DNA of 64,000 nt, taken from positions 248,001 to 312,000 of the forward strand of contig CAJNOI010000018.1 of NCBI GenBank assembly GCA_905250115.1. The letters run 5' to 3'. The number at the start of each line of letters is the position of its first letter. The stretch's first letter is position 1. The position numbers were made by a program, and so were the translations under genes. Origin of the DNA: Adineta steineri. Its lineage: Eukaryota > Rotifera > Eurotatoria > Adinetida > Adinetidae. Shown one piece after another: positions 13,955-25,976 of this stretch. Below the pieces are notes generated by a model. That model ran no database searches. It was not told where the DNA came from and worked only from the letters and a program-made list of their open reading frames with translations.

Positions 13955-15888
13955 ATGTCTCATGAAACTGAAAATCGAATTCAAACATTACATGATACAA
14001 ATACGAATCATTCATCAGGAGAAAATATCGATCCAGAATTATATCAATTACAAATACAATTAACAGCTATACAAGAACAACAACGTTTACAAGCATTAAT
14101 GATAAAACAATTTCAACAACAATTAAAAGTTTATCAACAAAAACGAAATTATATTGAAAATGAAGGTAAATATTATATGAATACCGATGAATTCATTAAT
14201 ATTTTATTGATCATATTAGAAAATGTTGGATCACAACAACAACAACAAACATATACTTGTCCTATTTGCTCTCATCATCTATCTTCGCATTCAAATTTAA
14301 AAATTCATCTTGAACAACATCGCGATAAATTACAAAAAGTTACATCAACAGCTCCAATGGAAGATAATAATAATAATAATCATGACGACGATGAGGATGT
14401 TAATGAGGATGATGAAGAAGTAGAACTAGATGAAGATGAAGAAGAGGAAGAAGAAGATGGATTAATAATTCAAACTGAAGTAGACGATAGATCTGTGACA
14501 TCACCACTTGATTTATCAACTAGCGATCATTTATCATCAACTTCGATTAAATCCGATGAAGAACAACAGATACCTTCATCAATACAATTTCAAATGGAAG
14601 AACATGAAGGTGAACCCGAAGATCCAAATATGGCTAAATTAAAAGATATGATTGAACAACTTGAACGAACAACAAATAAAAGTGATTCCAATGAATGTGT
14701 CGTTTGTAAACGTATACTTTCATGTCAAAGTGCGCTTAAAATGCATTATCGTACACATACTGGTGAACGTCCATTTCGTTGTCGAATATGTTCACGAGCA
14801 TTTTCTACGAAAGGAAATCTTAAAACTCATATGAATGTACATCGTCTTACGGATGATAATAATTCAATAAAATCGAATCGTTGTTCAATATGTCAAAAAC
14901 AATTGAATAATATTGAACAATTACGTTCACATTTAAAAGATCATCTCGGTAAAATACAAAAATTCTATTTTTAAATAAAAACATATTCTTGTTTCTAGTT
15001 GATCCAAATAATGCATCACTAGTTGAAGAAGCTTTACGTACAATTGATTCTGAAAGATCCTTATCAAGTATTGATGATGAATCACAAATAGATATTCAGG
15101 TAAAGAGTTTTTGTTCTTTTGAAAATTTAAATTTATTTTTTTTAATAGCGTGATAATCAATCAGTTAAAAATGATGAAGTTGAAGAAGATGATGATACCA
15201 AATCTTCAGCTATTTCGAATTCGTTAGCTGCAGCTATAGCTGCTGCCGCATCAACATATTCAAATGGAAATTTAACAAATCATTTATCACCATTTAATTT
15301 ATTTAATCCTCAATTTTTTCCAAATTTAGCTGCTAGTACATTTCCATTTTTAGCTGCTGCTGCAGCATTAAATAATTCCAATTCATCAGTTAATGATGAA
15401 CATAAAGATAATAGTATAAATGAAAATGGTGAAGATTTATCAATGTCATCAAAAATGTTAGTTGATGAATCATTACTAAATAATGATAAAAATCATTTAA
15501 GACGTTCATCATCAATCTTACAACATGTTTGTAATGTTTGTTCAAAAAATTTTTCATCTGCTTCTGCTTTACAAATACATAATCGAACACATACGGGTGA
15601 AAAACCGTATAAATGTGAAGTAAGATAATTCTCCTATATATTTTGTCGAAATAATTTCGAAATAATCTTTAGGTTTGTGGTCGAGCATTTACAACAAAAG
15701 GAAATTTAAAAGTTCATACTGGTACACATATGTATCATACACAAACAAGTCCAACAATGGTTAATAGTGGAGCTGCAGCACGTCAACGACGACGTTATGA
15801 TTTTCATCCATACTCAGTTAATGTAACTGATGTTGGTAAAACTATAACATCATCACCATCATCAACAATAATTAAAAGTGAATCTTGA
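13955..15888 (+). CDS. SALL: Spalt-like C2H2 zinc-finger transcription factor
   Basis: Exons 13955-14948, 14999-15099, 15149-15619 and 15673-15888 give 593 residues. There is a Gln-rich region near residues 35-60, a single C2H2 finger at about 101, an acidic Asp/Glu block, and a finger pair at about 247. That pair has the spalt signature [19 protein letters not shown] followed by the sal box [11 protein letters not shown] single finger follows at about 309, an Ala-rich segment, and a second pair at about 492 ([14 protein letters not shown]). Paired fingers joined by HTGE/KP linkers and bearing the sal box define the spalt family of nuclear regulators of patterning and neural development. The last intron splits the second pair between CE and VC. 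The usual N-terminal C2HC finger is not seen. A long intergenic region upstream fits complex regulation. Confidence 0.92.
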
Positions 15889-17521
15889 GAGAATGAACAA
15901 ATAAAATCTACTCCACTATGGTCTTTCATATATAAACAAAAAAAACTAACTAACTAATACGATGATGATGAGAATGCATACTTCCCGTTTTGTTTCTCTT
16001 TTTCTTTCTTTTTGGTGCTCTCGTGTTTTTGTTTGTTTTTAACTCAGGTTTCTGTTTTGTCTTTTCCTATTGTTGTGGTTGTCATGTGTCTCTGTACAGC
16101 AGTTAGCTTCTTTTTTTTTCGTTTTTGTGAACCGTGAAAAGAAATGGCATGATTGTTACTGTTGAAATTTAAAGTTTATTCATATCTTTCATACCTGTTG
16201 GAATAATAGAGGAGTACTAATCTGCTTTTTATTTAGACATAAGATTGATCAAGAACTTTAAAAAATTTGTCTTTTATTACCATTTATTCCACTGAAATTT
16301 GTACTCATATCATTTTGTATAAGTACTAAATCGAATTAAGACATATAAATTGATGCTTATAATAATATAAACAGTTTAGTAGACATTTTCTATTATTGAA
16401 TTATCATACTTAGAGAAAATATATGTTGTCTTTTCATGAAATAATATCTTTAAGAATGAACATAATTTAATATAAATACCATAGATAATTTGCTAATATT
16501 TAGCAGGATTTTCAGAGAAAAAAAGAGTTAGATGACAGATGACCTTGATATGAAAGTATACACATCAAATATCAGATTATATGTCCCTGATTTAATAGTA
16601 ATATTCATCGCAATGGACATATCTATTATTTATTTATTGAATCGTCTCAATTGCTAGAAGTACTATAATAATCCTCGAAACATACATATTCTTCGATTTC
16701 TATAAGACACAAGTTAAATAAATCACAATCGATATATATACAATAATACTGTTGTTTATCTTTCATAATTTTTCATGTCAATCTGTTTCAAGTATTCAAA
16801 CTTATCTCTTATATGTAATATGAAACTTTAGTATTGATTTAAGTAAAAAAAAATAATTATGATATCTATAGATATATATGTTGATATCGAGCAATGTCAC
16901 TTGTAAATAGTAATATATATCGAAATAGAATTTTACAACAACAAATACCTTAATAATCGTATTTATCTATTAACTGCTAGTTCGTTATAAAAACTTTTCT
17001 TTTGAATAACATCTTGAAAAATGATTCATTTTTATGGTAAATAGAATAAAAATCATGACTATTATTCATCATATGAATATACATTCAAGAAGTAATGGAT
17101 ATTATAAAAATCATGGTTATTGACAAATTGAATAACTCTCTATATGTTTAACTTTCAAATTAATTTTTCATTAGAGAATACGATCTATCAACAGACAAAT
17201 TTCTTGATAAAATCTAGACGACATATCGTTTTGTGTGGTGGTATTTTGTATTTCTATCGCCATATATTTTTTTCTTTCCTTTCTTCTACACCTTTGTTCT
17301 GTTCTGTTCTGTGGGTTAATTTCGTAATTACATTTCATACTATATAATATGAGAATTTCATAATTATTTCACCTTATGAAACTTTGAAATTTTGGTATTA
17401 CATCCAGCGTAATTCATCTGCTAACACGTTTCATCTGCAACTATAAAAGCTTGGTGAACATTATTAAAATGGCAATCATATCATTTATACGTTATAAAAC
17501 AATTCAATCAAACTATTTTCT
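15889..17521. other. Intergenic region, no gene seen
   Basis: Probable 3' untranslated region of the spalt gene, then AT-rich spacer up to the eRF1 start. A frame at 17144-17347 is AT-rich noise. Confidence 0.55.
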
Positions 17522-18898
17522 ATGGCAACAGCAATGCAAAACGATGATATCGCCATCGAACAATGGAAACTTCGTCGAACTGTTCAATATTTATCATCTT
17601 TACGTGGACGTGGTACATCATTAGTTACAATAATTATTCCTGCTCAATCACAATTATCACGAACAACGAAACTTCTTTCTGATGAATATGCTCTTTCATC
17701 AAATATTAGATCTTCTCAAACACGAAATAATGTTCAACAAGCATTATCTTCTGCACAAGGACAACTTCGTAGATATACACAAAATACATTACCAGTGAAT
17801 GGTCTCGTTGTTTATGCAGGTATTGTTTACGATGAAGAACAACATCGTGAAACAAAAATATCTATGTGTATTGTACCATTACAACCATTACAACATGGTT
17901 TATATCGATGTGAAACACATTTTATAACTGATTTTCTTCAAAAACAAATCATAGATAACGTCAATGATTTCAATGCACGTCGATTTGGAGTTATTGTCAT
18001 TGATGGTAATGGAACATTATTTGCACGGATTGATTCACAACAAGGTGCAACAATTCTTAAACGTTTTCAAGTTAGTTTACCTAAGAAACATGGCCGTGGT
18101 GGACAATCAGCACTACGTTTTGAACGTTTACGTCGTGAAGCAATTCATAATTATTTAACTAAAGTTGCTGAAAATGCTAAATCAGTTTATATTAATAATC
18201 AGCAACATGGTTTATCTAATGTTGACGGATTCATCATAAGTGGTTCAGCTAATTTAAAACATGAACTTGTTAAAAGTGAATTACTTGGATTACAAATACA
18301 AAATAAAATTCTTCGGCTTATTGATGTTAGTTATGGTAGTGATAATGGTTTACAAGAAACAATTCGTTTATGTAATGATTTATTTGCTGATATGAAATTA
18401 ACACAAGAAAGACAATTACTTGATGATGTTTTTAATCAAATCAATTTTTCATCAACAACAAATGAAACAAATACTGTTTCGTATACAGTAGGTGTCGATG
18501 AAACATCACTTATTCTTAATGAAGGTAGTAGTCTTATTGATCGTTTAATTATTTGGGAAGATTTAACAACAAAACGTTATGTATATGAAAAACGTGATAA
18601 AGAAAAAATTGTTATTATTGCTGAAAATCAAGATGAAGCACAAAAGAAATTAAAAATTAATGATAATGAACAAATTGAATGTATTGATGAAATGGTTTTT
18701 ATTGATTATTTAACTGAAAATTATAAAGAACTCAATATTCATTTACATATTGTAACTGATCGTTCACCTGAAGGACAACAATTTCGACTCGGTTTTGGCG
18801 GATGTATTGCTATGCTTCGATATCCTGTTACAACAACTCTTTTTGATTCTCTCAATAATAATAATAATAGTGATAGCATTGATGAATATGACTATTAA
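17522..18898 (+). CDS. ETF1: Intronless eRF1-like peptide chain release factor with NIRS motif
   Basis: Eukaryotic release factor 1 family: reads stop codons in the ribosomal A site and triggers peptide release, with eRF3 as partner. 458 residues in one exon; the family is about 437. The N domain keeps GTS at 31-33, E55 and the YxCxxxF motif (YRCETHF), at the numbering of human eRF1. The stop-reading motif, however, is N61-I62-R63-S64 rather than NIKS, preceded by LSS rather than TAS. The catalytic GGQ lies at 193-195 in a well-kept PKKHGRGGQSALRF block. The C domain ends with an acidic tail (EYDY). Lack of introns in an intron-rich region suggests a retrocopy, yet the frame is fully open. 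It is probably a functional diverged paralogue, with a conventional eRF1 elsewhere (inference). AATAAA at 18987 follows. Confidence 0.88.
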   Translation: MATAMQNDDIAIEQWKLRRTVQYLSSLRGRGTSLVTIIIPAQSQLSRTTKLLSDEYALSSNIRSSQTRNNVQQALSSAQGQLRRYTQNTLPVNGLVVYAGIVYDEEQHRETKISMCIVPLQPLQHGLYRCETHFITDFLQKQIIDNVNDFNARRFGVIVIDGNGTLFARIDSQQGATILKRFQVSLPKKHGRGGQSALRFERLRREAIHNYLTKVAENAKSVYINNQQHGLSNVDGFIISGSANLKHELVKSELLGLQIQNKILRLIDVSYGSDNGLQETIRLCNDLFADMKLTQERQLLDDVFNQINFSSTTNETNTVSYTVGVDETSLILNEGSSLIDRLIIWEDLTTKRYVYEKRDKEKIVIIAENQDEAQKKLKINDNEQIECIDEMVFIDYLTENYKELNIHLHIVTDRSPEGQQFRLGFGGCIAMLRYPVTTTLFDSLNNNNNSDSIDEYDY

Positions 18899-18986
18899 AC
18901 ATTTTATTGTATATTATCTAAACTGTTCTTTCTTTTCTAAAAACCACAAAAAAAAATAATCTATTCTATTAATACTTTTTTTCCTT

Positions 18987-18992
18987 AATAAA
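18987..18992 (+). terminator. Polyadenylation signal AATAAA
   Basis: AATAAA about 90 bases after the eRF1 stop codon. Confidence 0.5.
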
Positions 18993-19178
18993 ACTCTTCT
19001 ATACTGTAAGAACATATAAAAACACGTAAAGAAAGTATTACATACAAGCATAGATATCAACTCATAGAATAAAAAGAAAAATTAATGGGACAAAACGTTT
19101 TCCTAAAATTAGTATCAGTTTCAAAAAAAGAAGAAGGAGAATAAAAATTGAGTTCGAAGTGTGTTTTGTCATTGACTA

Positions 19179-19716
19179 TTAACGAAGGAGCATCATTGTA
19201 ATGATAAGAGCAGCAATCGATTGAATGATCATCATAAATCGTTGTTGTCCATTCAAATTTGCTGCAGTATTACATAGATCTATATTACATGAACAAACAC
19301 TTGCCTATGAAAAAATAAATTCAGATATTAATTAGGAAAAAAAGTGTCGAATACATGATTGTTTCCAGCTGTTTTATAACATGATTTTGCTCCAGTTTTG
19401 GAACCACATGCTCGTACAACACTTGTCATGCTATCAACTATAAAAAATAATATATAAACGTTTTATTCTCCTTTTCTTAAACCTGTTTGAACAATTTTTC
19501 GACAATACGGGTCTTCAGTATCAGAACATTGGCTTTCAAATTGAGCTAAATTCGAATCAGTTAAACAGCCAAAATCTTTATTTGAATTGCAAACGTAACA
19601 ATTTAAAGTAGTTATTGATGGAACTAAATACAAGCATTTTTTTTTACATATAAATCATTTTTAATGAACTTACTTAATGCCAACAATACAACAAATATAA
19701 GCATCAAATATTGCAT
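19179..19716 (-). CDS. Ly6/uPAR-like three-finger GPI-anchored protein
   Basis: Exons 19716-19674, 19623-19483, 19437-19355 and 19304-19179 give 130 residues. Residues 1-15 are a signal peptide (LMLIFVVLLALS). The mature protein begins with LNCYVCNS and closes with CSCNIDLCN, the start and end hallmarks of the Ly6/three-finger fold, with Cys in between (C, C, C, C) able to form the usual disulfides. After LCN comes a short spacer and a hydrophobic C-terminus (IIQSIAALIITMMLL), a typical GPI-attachment signal. It likely sits on the outer cell surface. Which ligand or channel it modulates cannot be told; invertebrate relatives include quiver/sleepless-type proteins. It is convergent with the eRF1 gene. 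Confidence 0.8.
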
Positions 19717-20359
19717 GATTTAAAAGTTTATCTTATGTATTGATCGATAAATTCTACGAGCTATATTGAGGTAAAAGTAAATGAGAAAAACGTAGTCACG
19801 AATCAAAATAATAAAAAGGGCACTGAGCCATGAAAAAGGAAAGAAAAAAAAATATATTATGCATGATCGGATGCCTTTTTTTTCGCACATATTTGATCAA
19901 TATATATAAGTAAGAATAGTTGTACCATTCTATTTGAAGGAAAAAAATTATTTGAAGGTCAGTAATTCTACTAAGAATAAATAAATCATCAATGATATCA
20001 AAATAAAAGTTTTATCTAAGCAAAAATCGAATATTCGATTTTTTAAAAGAAATCAACTGTTGACTAGCGACATCTGTAATTCGTTTATGTTGAAAATGAA
20101 TATATTTTAAAAATAATAAGAAATTGTATCGAAAAAAATATTTTATTAAAACAATATTTTCATTAAAACAATTCAGCTTTTTAAACTTGAGAGGATTTCT
20201 TTTTTAACAATCCAACAGTATTGAATGAATCATAGATCTATCTATATTACCATACAATTGATATCAAAACCTATTTTTGTTTATTTTTATATATAGCAAA
20301 AATAAAAAGAAATCAATGGCCTTTATTAGGCATAGTTATATCATGTAAAATGCTCATCG
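19717..20359. other. Divergent intergenic region
   Basis: About 640 bp between the Ly6-like gene (-) and the cyclin Y gene (+). It probably holds both promoters. No further gene is seen. Confidence 0.5.
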
Positions 20360-22098
20360 ATGGGTGCTGTCATCAGTTATTGTTGTTCTTGTTGTGATAA
20401 AACAGCAACGAAATACAAGTAAAATAAAAAGATTTACATAATCTATTATATAAATTTTCTTTTTCAATAGCGAAAATCTTGTAACGTCACAACTTACTGA
20501 TAAATCTCCATCAGCATACGAAAATAAATACCATGTTTCGGATATATATCCAATTAGTATGTTTTCAAGAAAAAGACTTTATTTTATTAAATTAAATTTT
20601 AGGTGCTGATGATGAAACTGCTCCATCAGATAATCCAAACATATCGACTTTTTTTCAATCTATGTTACGTTAGTGAATCCATCATATATATATATTAGTA
20701 TTTTTTAAATAAATTTTAATTTAATAGATCCACCAGAAGAAACAAATCAATCAGAAATACCATCTCAAACAAAAGTATAATAAACATTAATTTTTATTAA
20801 TAATAAATCAATCTTGTTTTTTTCTTCTTTAGACAAACTCTGACAACTTGGTATCAACTTTATCCGACACATCAAATAATCAAAAACTTAATCCAAATGT
20901 ACCAATAAATTCAAAACAAAATCGACCACCATTGCTTCCTTCGTCATCACTTTCATCTGCTCGATTAGCAAACCAAAATGGTACATTACGACCATCGACA
21001 GCAAATAATCTATTAAAACATTCAAATTCTTGTTCGACAATATATGTTGATGATTCAACTGTTTCACAACCAAATTGGAAAGCTATGATCAAATGTGTTA
21101 GTATTGCTATACATTCACATATGCTTCATAGAAAATCAAATAAATCTATGGATATATTTGATGAAAAACTTCATCCATTAAGTGTAGGTTTATTAACAGA
21201 AAATTGTTTTTTTTTAATTTTAAATTGTTTTATAGAAAGATCTTGTGCTCGATAATTACGATACACAAGTACCGGATCAAAAATTAATTTATCGTTTTAT
21301 GCGAAATCTTTTTACAGCTGCACAATTAACAGCTGAATGTGCAATTGTTACATTGGTAAATATCTACATTTTAAATTCAAAAAGACTTTTTTATTCCTAT
21401 TATTTTAAAGGTCTATCTTGAACGTGTTCTCAGTTATGGTGAACTTGATTTATGTCCATCGAATTGGAAACGTCTTGTTCTTGGTTTGTTTTATTTTGAA
21501 AATAATTTTAAAATATAATAGTACTTTTTTGTATAGGCGCAATTATGTTAGCATCAAAAGTATGGGATGATCAAGCAGTATGGAATGTTGATTTTTGTTC
21601 TATTCTTAAAGATATAACAGTTAGTGATATGTAAGTAGAGAGGAAAAAAAGCGATAGATTTTAATATATATTTATATTTATTAATAGGAACGCATTAGAA
21701 CGTGAATATGTTCAAGTTCTTCAATTTAATGTTAATGTTGCATCATCAATTTATGCCAAATATTATTTTGATTTACGACAAATAGCAAAAGAACATCAAA
21801 TCTCATTTCCTAATGAATTACTTACAAAAGAGAAAGCATATAAACTCGAAGTATATATATTTTGTTTTTATTGAATAAAATAAATAATATTTTATTTTAG
21901 GCTTTATCATTTATTAATCATAATATTGAACAAACAATATCCGATGGAATTAGAACTCCAAATTCATCACAACTTTCAACATATCCTCATTTATCGACAT
22001 CCCAACATCGTTCATTAGCACCACTTCTCTCATTACGACGCTCAGCAAGTGTCGAATTTGCCCAATCACCGCGTAAATCTCTTCTAATTATATCATAA
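20360..22098 (+). CDS. CCNY: Cyclin Y
   Basis: Membrane-bound cyclin that recruits CDK14/CDK16 to the plasma membrane and promotes Wnt co-receptor LRP6 phosphorylation. Exons 20360-20418, 20471-20556, 20603-20668, 20728-20774, 20833-21183, 21236-21355, 21411-21483, 21537-21630, 21688-21850 and 21901-22098. The start [12 protein letters not shown] supplies Gly2 for myristoylation and Cys for palmitoylation, as in vertebrate cyclin Y, which fixes the start. [14 protein letters not shown] before the cyclin box and [29 protein letters not shown] and [11 protein letters not shown] inside it are near-identical to the family. The C-terminus has RRSAS, a likely phosphorylation and 14-3-3 site. All ten exons join in frame. 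Confidence 0.95.
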
Positions 22099-22654
22099 TT
22101 GTCTAAATTTATTTGCTCAATTGTTTTCTTTTTCTCAAATCCATCACATTCCTTTCTTAACGAATCTCCAATCTAACACAAATTTACTCCCGTAAAAACA
22201 ATTACTTTTCGGTTATCGTAGTTGTGTCAGATCTTTAAGATCTCTTCATTACTAATATATATATAAATATATTTATACATATGTATGTGAGTGGCTTGTT
22301 TCTGTGTTGTTTTGTTTTTTGCTGCAATAATTTTTTAATCTACATTTATATGATGTATATCGCTACGAAAACAGTTCTCGGTTTTTCCTTTTTTCGTCTT
22401 TGCTATCAATTTATACGGACGTTACACGTATATTTAAATACTTATTTGTTGGTTCATAGTTTGTTTTTTTCTCGATGTATTTACGACGAACATGAGTGCT
22501 TTTTTTCTACGATATTACTTATAATTCATTTTGTTTGATTATTACTATTCTCCAGCGTTTTTTTTTCATGTGTGTGTGCGTGTGTGTGAAAGATAACAAT
22601 AACAAACAAAAAAAAGACAATATTTATCTTTATATTTCAGATTTTCTATTATTA
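22099..22654. other. Cyclin Y 3' region and TATDN1 leader
   Basis: No further gene. There is a TG/CG microsatellite near 22570-22590 and a strong acceptor (TTTCAG at 22640) just before the TATDN1 start. Confidence 0.55.
22639..22640 (+). other. Candidate trans-splice acceptor before TATDN1
   Basis: TATATTTCAG ends 14 bases before the ATG at 22655, with no obvious donor upstream. Spliced-leader trans-splicing has been reported in bdelloid rotifers; use here is inference. Confidence 0.4.
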
Positions 22655-25600
22655 ATGGCGATGAAAGAGTTTAATAATCGACAGCTTCGATTTATAGGTA
22701 GGATAATATTTTTTTTTCGAATAAGCTCGATTAGATCAATTACCCTTCTATATTAATGATTTGAGAAATGAATTCTTTTGAAAATAAGTAGGATACATTT
22801 GTTTTATGAGTACAATAGAAAATTCTTACAAGGAAAGGTTTATAGATATGATTTTTCCAATAAAAATAAGAATAAAAATCGAATAAAGCATTCCATAAGT
22901 CTTTTGTTTTTTGTTATGTTTTCAAATTAATGAAGATATGTTACTGGTGCATTAAGAATTTTCACATAGGGTGGATCGGCTGCACTACCTTGTTTTGGTA
23001 TTACATGTAAACAAGGTTGATTACATGCATATAAATTATGATGTTGTGTTGAATCAATTTTTCGTAATGAATGTGTTTTTGTAGTTGTTCCAGCATTTGA
23101 ATGACATGGATTAGCATAAGTTGTACTTTGATGTTTATTATAACAACTGCCTGATGATGCTCCTCCTTTATAGTCATATGTTGTTGTACCACCACGTAAT
23201 GCTTGATATACTTCACGATCAGGATCTTTACCTGTAGTTTGTGTATACCATTTACGTGCTTCGGTTTCAGATTTTGGTCGATAAACATATTCTTTTTTAC
23301 TATGATATGAGGTTGCATTTTTTGTATTTTCATGACTACGTTCATGTGCTGTTTCTTTCCATGTACGAGATTCGTTGGCTGGTGTTTCAGCACGAGCTAA
23401 TGTTGCTTCACGATAGGCAGGTAAATGAGAATCACGCCATTGATAATCATTTTGATTTGATGAACGCCATGGTTCACGTGTTCCTGATGCACTACGTGGA
23501 CGAGAATTTGATCGTGATCTAGGACGTTCAAAACTTGATGCTGTTCCATGTTGCATTGAACTTTGACGTAATTCACGTCGAATACGTTCTATTTTTTCAT
23601 CAATTGTTTCATGGCTGTATGGATCATTTTGATTAAGTTCATCACGTTCATATTCATCTCGACGAGAATATCGTTTTTGTTGAGAATTTTCATTATTTGA
23701 TAAAGATGTATGACAATGTTGATGGGTTGTATTCTTTATCCATGGACAACATAATTCACAATATCCAGGACATGTTTTCATTGAACATGGTTGTACATGA
23801 TGATGTACAATATGTTGTATTGGTTGAACAGCTAATTAATAGGAAAAAATGAATAGAAAAAAAAGAAATTTATTTAAATTTAAAATAATACCTTCAAAGA
23901 TTTGCATAGATTGAAATTTTTCAATTTCATCTTTACTAACAGCTGTTTCAACTGGTCTAGGTACGAAACCATATCGAGGATAAACATAAGTTGTATTCAA
24001 TACTGGTACGGCTGGAACAATCGGAGCTGATTGTAACATATAATAATGTGATGATGATGGTAATGGAGGTTGAAAAGTTTCTTGAAGAACAACCGGCGAC
24101 GTTGTTGTTGTTGTTGGCATATACAACATTTTTTATTCTATTGTGTAATGAATTGAATTTTTTTTCTTGTATAAAAGCGGTTTATTTTATCTGTTTGAAT
24201 TTATATGCTAAGACAACCACCACTACAACGCTTCAATTCTATATGTGCGTGTATGTTATTAAAAAGGAGTCGTTTATGTGTTTGTTCTGTTGCCAAGTCA
24301 CCCATTCGTCACATACGCATACACAATCTCTACGCATTAGATAGAGAAAGGAAAAAGAAATGAAAAAAAAAAGTCTCATTTTTCTTTTTTTTTCTCTTTT
24401 GTGTTTGATAATAGAAAAGAGAGAATCAGAACTCTTATAAAGTTGAATAGAGACATAAAAAAATATGTAAAAAAGAAATACAAAAATGTTAAACAAATCA
24501 CCAGTCAATAAAAAAAATTTTTTTTCGATAAATGATAAAGATTAGTAAAAAATTTCAAATAATCTCAAATGAAATAACATAATTTAGTTCGAAGAAAACA
24601 ATAATATCATGTAGCAATAGTATTAAAAATTTTCAAACAATAATTCTTATTGTTCTTTTGTATCTTAGACATTGGTGCTAATCTAACAGATGGCATGTAT
24701 CAGGGTATTTATGGTAGTTCGAAAAAACATGAGTGTAAGCATTAATTTAAGATTAAAATATATCTATATCTGTTAGATATTCTAGCTGATCTTGATCATG
24801 TAATTAATCGAGCATTTAAATCTGGTGTTGAAAAAGTATTTTATTCATGTCTCTTCATGTTTTGACTTTTTTGTTTCTTAGATTATTATTACTGCTGGTA
24901 CTCATCAAGAAACAATTCAAGCATTAGAATTATGTTCAAAATATGGTAAATTTAATTTTTATTAGATTTAAAATAATTGAAATTTTTTTCTAGAAAATTT
25001 ATATACAACTTGTGGTTATCATCCAACTCGATGTAATGAATTAAATGAATCAAATGAAGATGAAATTCTTAAACAAATGATTGATCTATGTGAGAAAAAT
25101 GCTGAAAAAATTGTGGCTATTGGTGAATTTGGCTTAGATTATGAACGAACACAATTCTGTGGTATTGATCAACAAAAACGGTAAATATTTTAAAAGAAAA
25201 CTTTTTTGATAAATTTTACTTTTTATTAGTTATTTTGAATTTCAGCTTAAACATTTGATATCATTAAAAAAACCATTATTTCTTCATAATCGAGCATCAT
25301 CACAAGATCTCTATGATATTCTATATAAATATCGTGATGAAATAAAAGCTGGTGGAGTTGTAAGTTGTTTAAAATAAACCTGAAAAAAGAAGAAGATTTA
25401 ATTATTAATTAGATACATTCTTTTGATGGTACACTTGATGAAGCATTACAATTTATTCAATTAGGTTATTTTATTGGTTTAAATGGATGTTCAATGAAAA
25501 TTCAAAATAATTTAGATGTTATTAAACAAATACCATTAAATAAAATTCTTGTTGAAACAGGTTTTATATTCATTATTTATTAAATAAACAAAAAAATGCT

Positions 25601-25906
25601 TGTTATAGATGCGCCATGGTGTGGTATTAAACAATCGCATGCATCTTATTCACATATGAATACACAATTTACATCGGAATTAGTTAAGAAAGAAAAATGG
25701 ATAGCAGGTAAAATGGTTAAAGATCGAAATGAACCTTGTACAATTATGTAAGTTATTATATTGTAAAATATTTTTTATATTTAACAATTTATTTTAGACA
25801 AATATGTGAAGTTATTCATTCAATTCGTGATAAAAAAGAATCATTTGATGAATTATGTGAAACTATTTATTTAAATACAAAACATTTATTTTTTTCTGAT
25901 CAATAA
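22655..25906 (+). CDS. TATDN1: TatD-family metal-dependent deoxyribonuclease TATDN1
   Basis: Putative Mg-dependent DNase with 3'-5' exonuclease activity, linked to DNA repair and apoptotic DNA breakdown. Exons 22655-22697, 24669-24734, 24777-24835, 24882-24945, 24994-25180, 25230-25359, 25413-25560, 25609-25747 and 25798-25906, all in frame. Exon 1 codes MAMKEFNNRQLRFI, and the join makes RFIDIGANLTD, matching the family start. Conserved blocks: GYHPTRC, IGEFGLDYERTQFC (metal ligand Glu), LFLHNR (His), VIHSFDGT (His) and VETDAPWCG (Asp). DxNxT at the start replaces the DxHxH of other TatD proteins, as in human TATDN1. Intron 1 is 1971 bp, against about 50 bp for the rest, because it contains a whole antisense gene. 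The stop is only 70 bp before the ribosomal protein S2 start. Confidence 0.93.
22927..24129 (-). CDS. Arg/Ser-rich protein of unknown function nested in TATDN1 intron 1
   Basis: Exons 24129-23892 and 23831-22927 give 380 residues in frame. Unrecognised family. The N-terminal part is Pro/Thr-rich with aromatic residues (YVYPRYGFVPRP). It is followed by a His-rich stretch and a compact Cys cluster (CSMKTCPGYCELCCPW) that could bind metal or be palmitoylated. The middle is strongly hydrophilic and full of Arg, Ser and Glu (RSRSNSRPRSASGTREPW, EKIERIRRELRQ), probably disordered. The end holds further Cys/His. There is no signal peptide or membrane segment. It lies wholly inside the first intron of TATDN1 on the opposite strand. 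Good splice junction, long frame and non-random composition support a real gene. Confidence 0.72.
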
Positions 25907-25949
25907 CTTTTTCATATGTCATGTATGGTTATGGATTGTTTTATTTTTC

Positions 25950-25951
25950 AG
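25950..25951 (+). other. Candidate trans-splice acceptor before RPS2
   Basis: GTTTTATTTTTCAG sits 25 bases upstream of the S2 start and 43 bases after the TATDN1 stop, with no donor between and no AATAAA. Confidence 0.45.
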
Positions 25952-25976
25952 ATAAATATCTGATAAAAGATCAAAT

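Noticed and set aside
22281..22756. Two plus-strand frames with Phe/Cys-rich content
   Set aside because: Cover the cyclin Y 3' region and the TATDN1 leader; only the final 43 bp form a real exon, in another frame choice.
23001..23522. Frames of 93 and 130 residues over the nested gene
   Set aside because: Shadow frames of the 380-residue nested gene, made of Met/His/Leu codons from its complementary or shifted reading.
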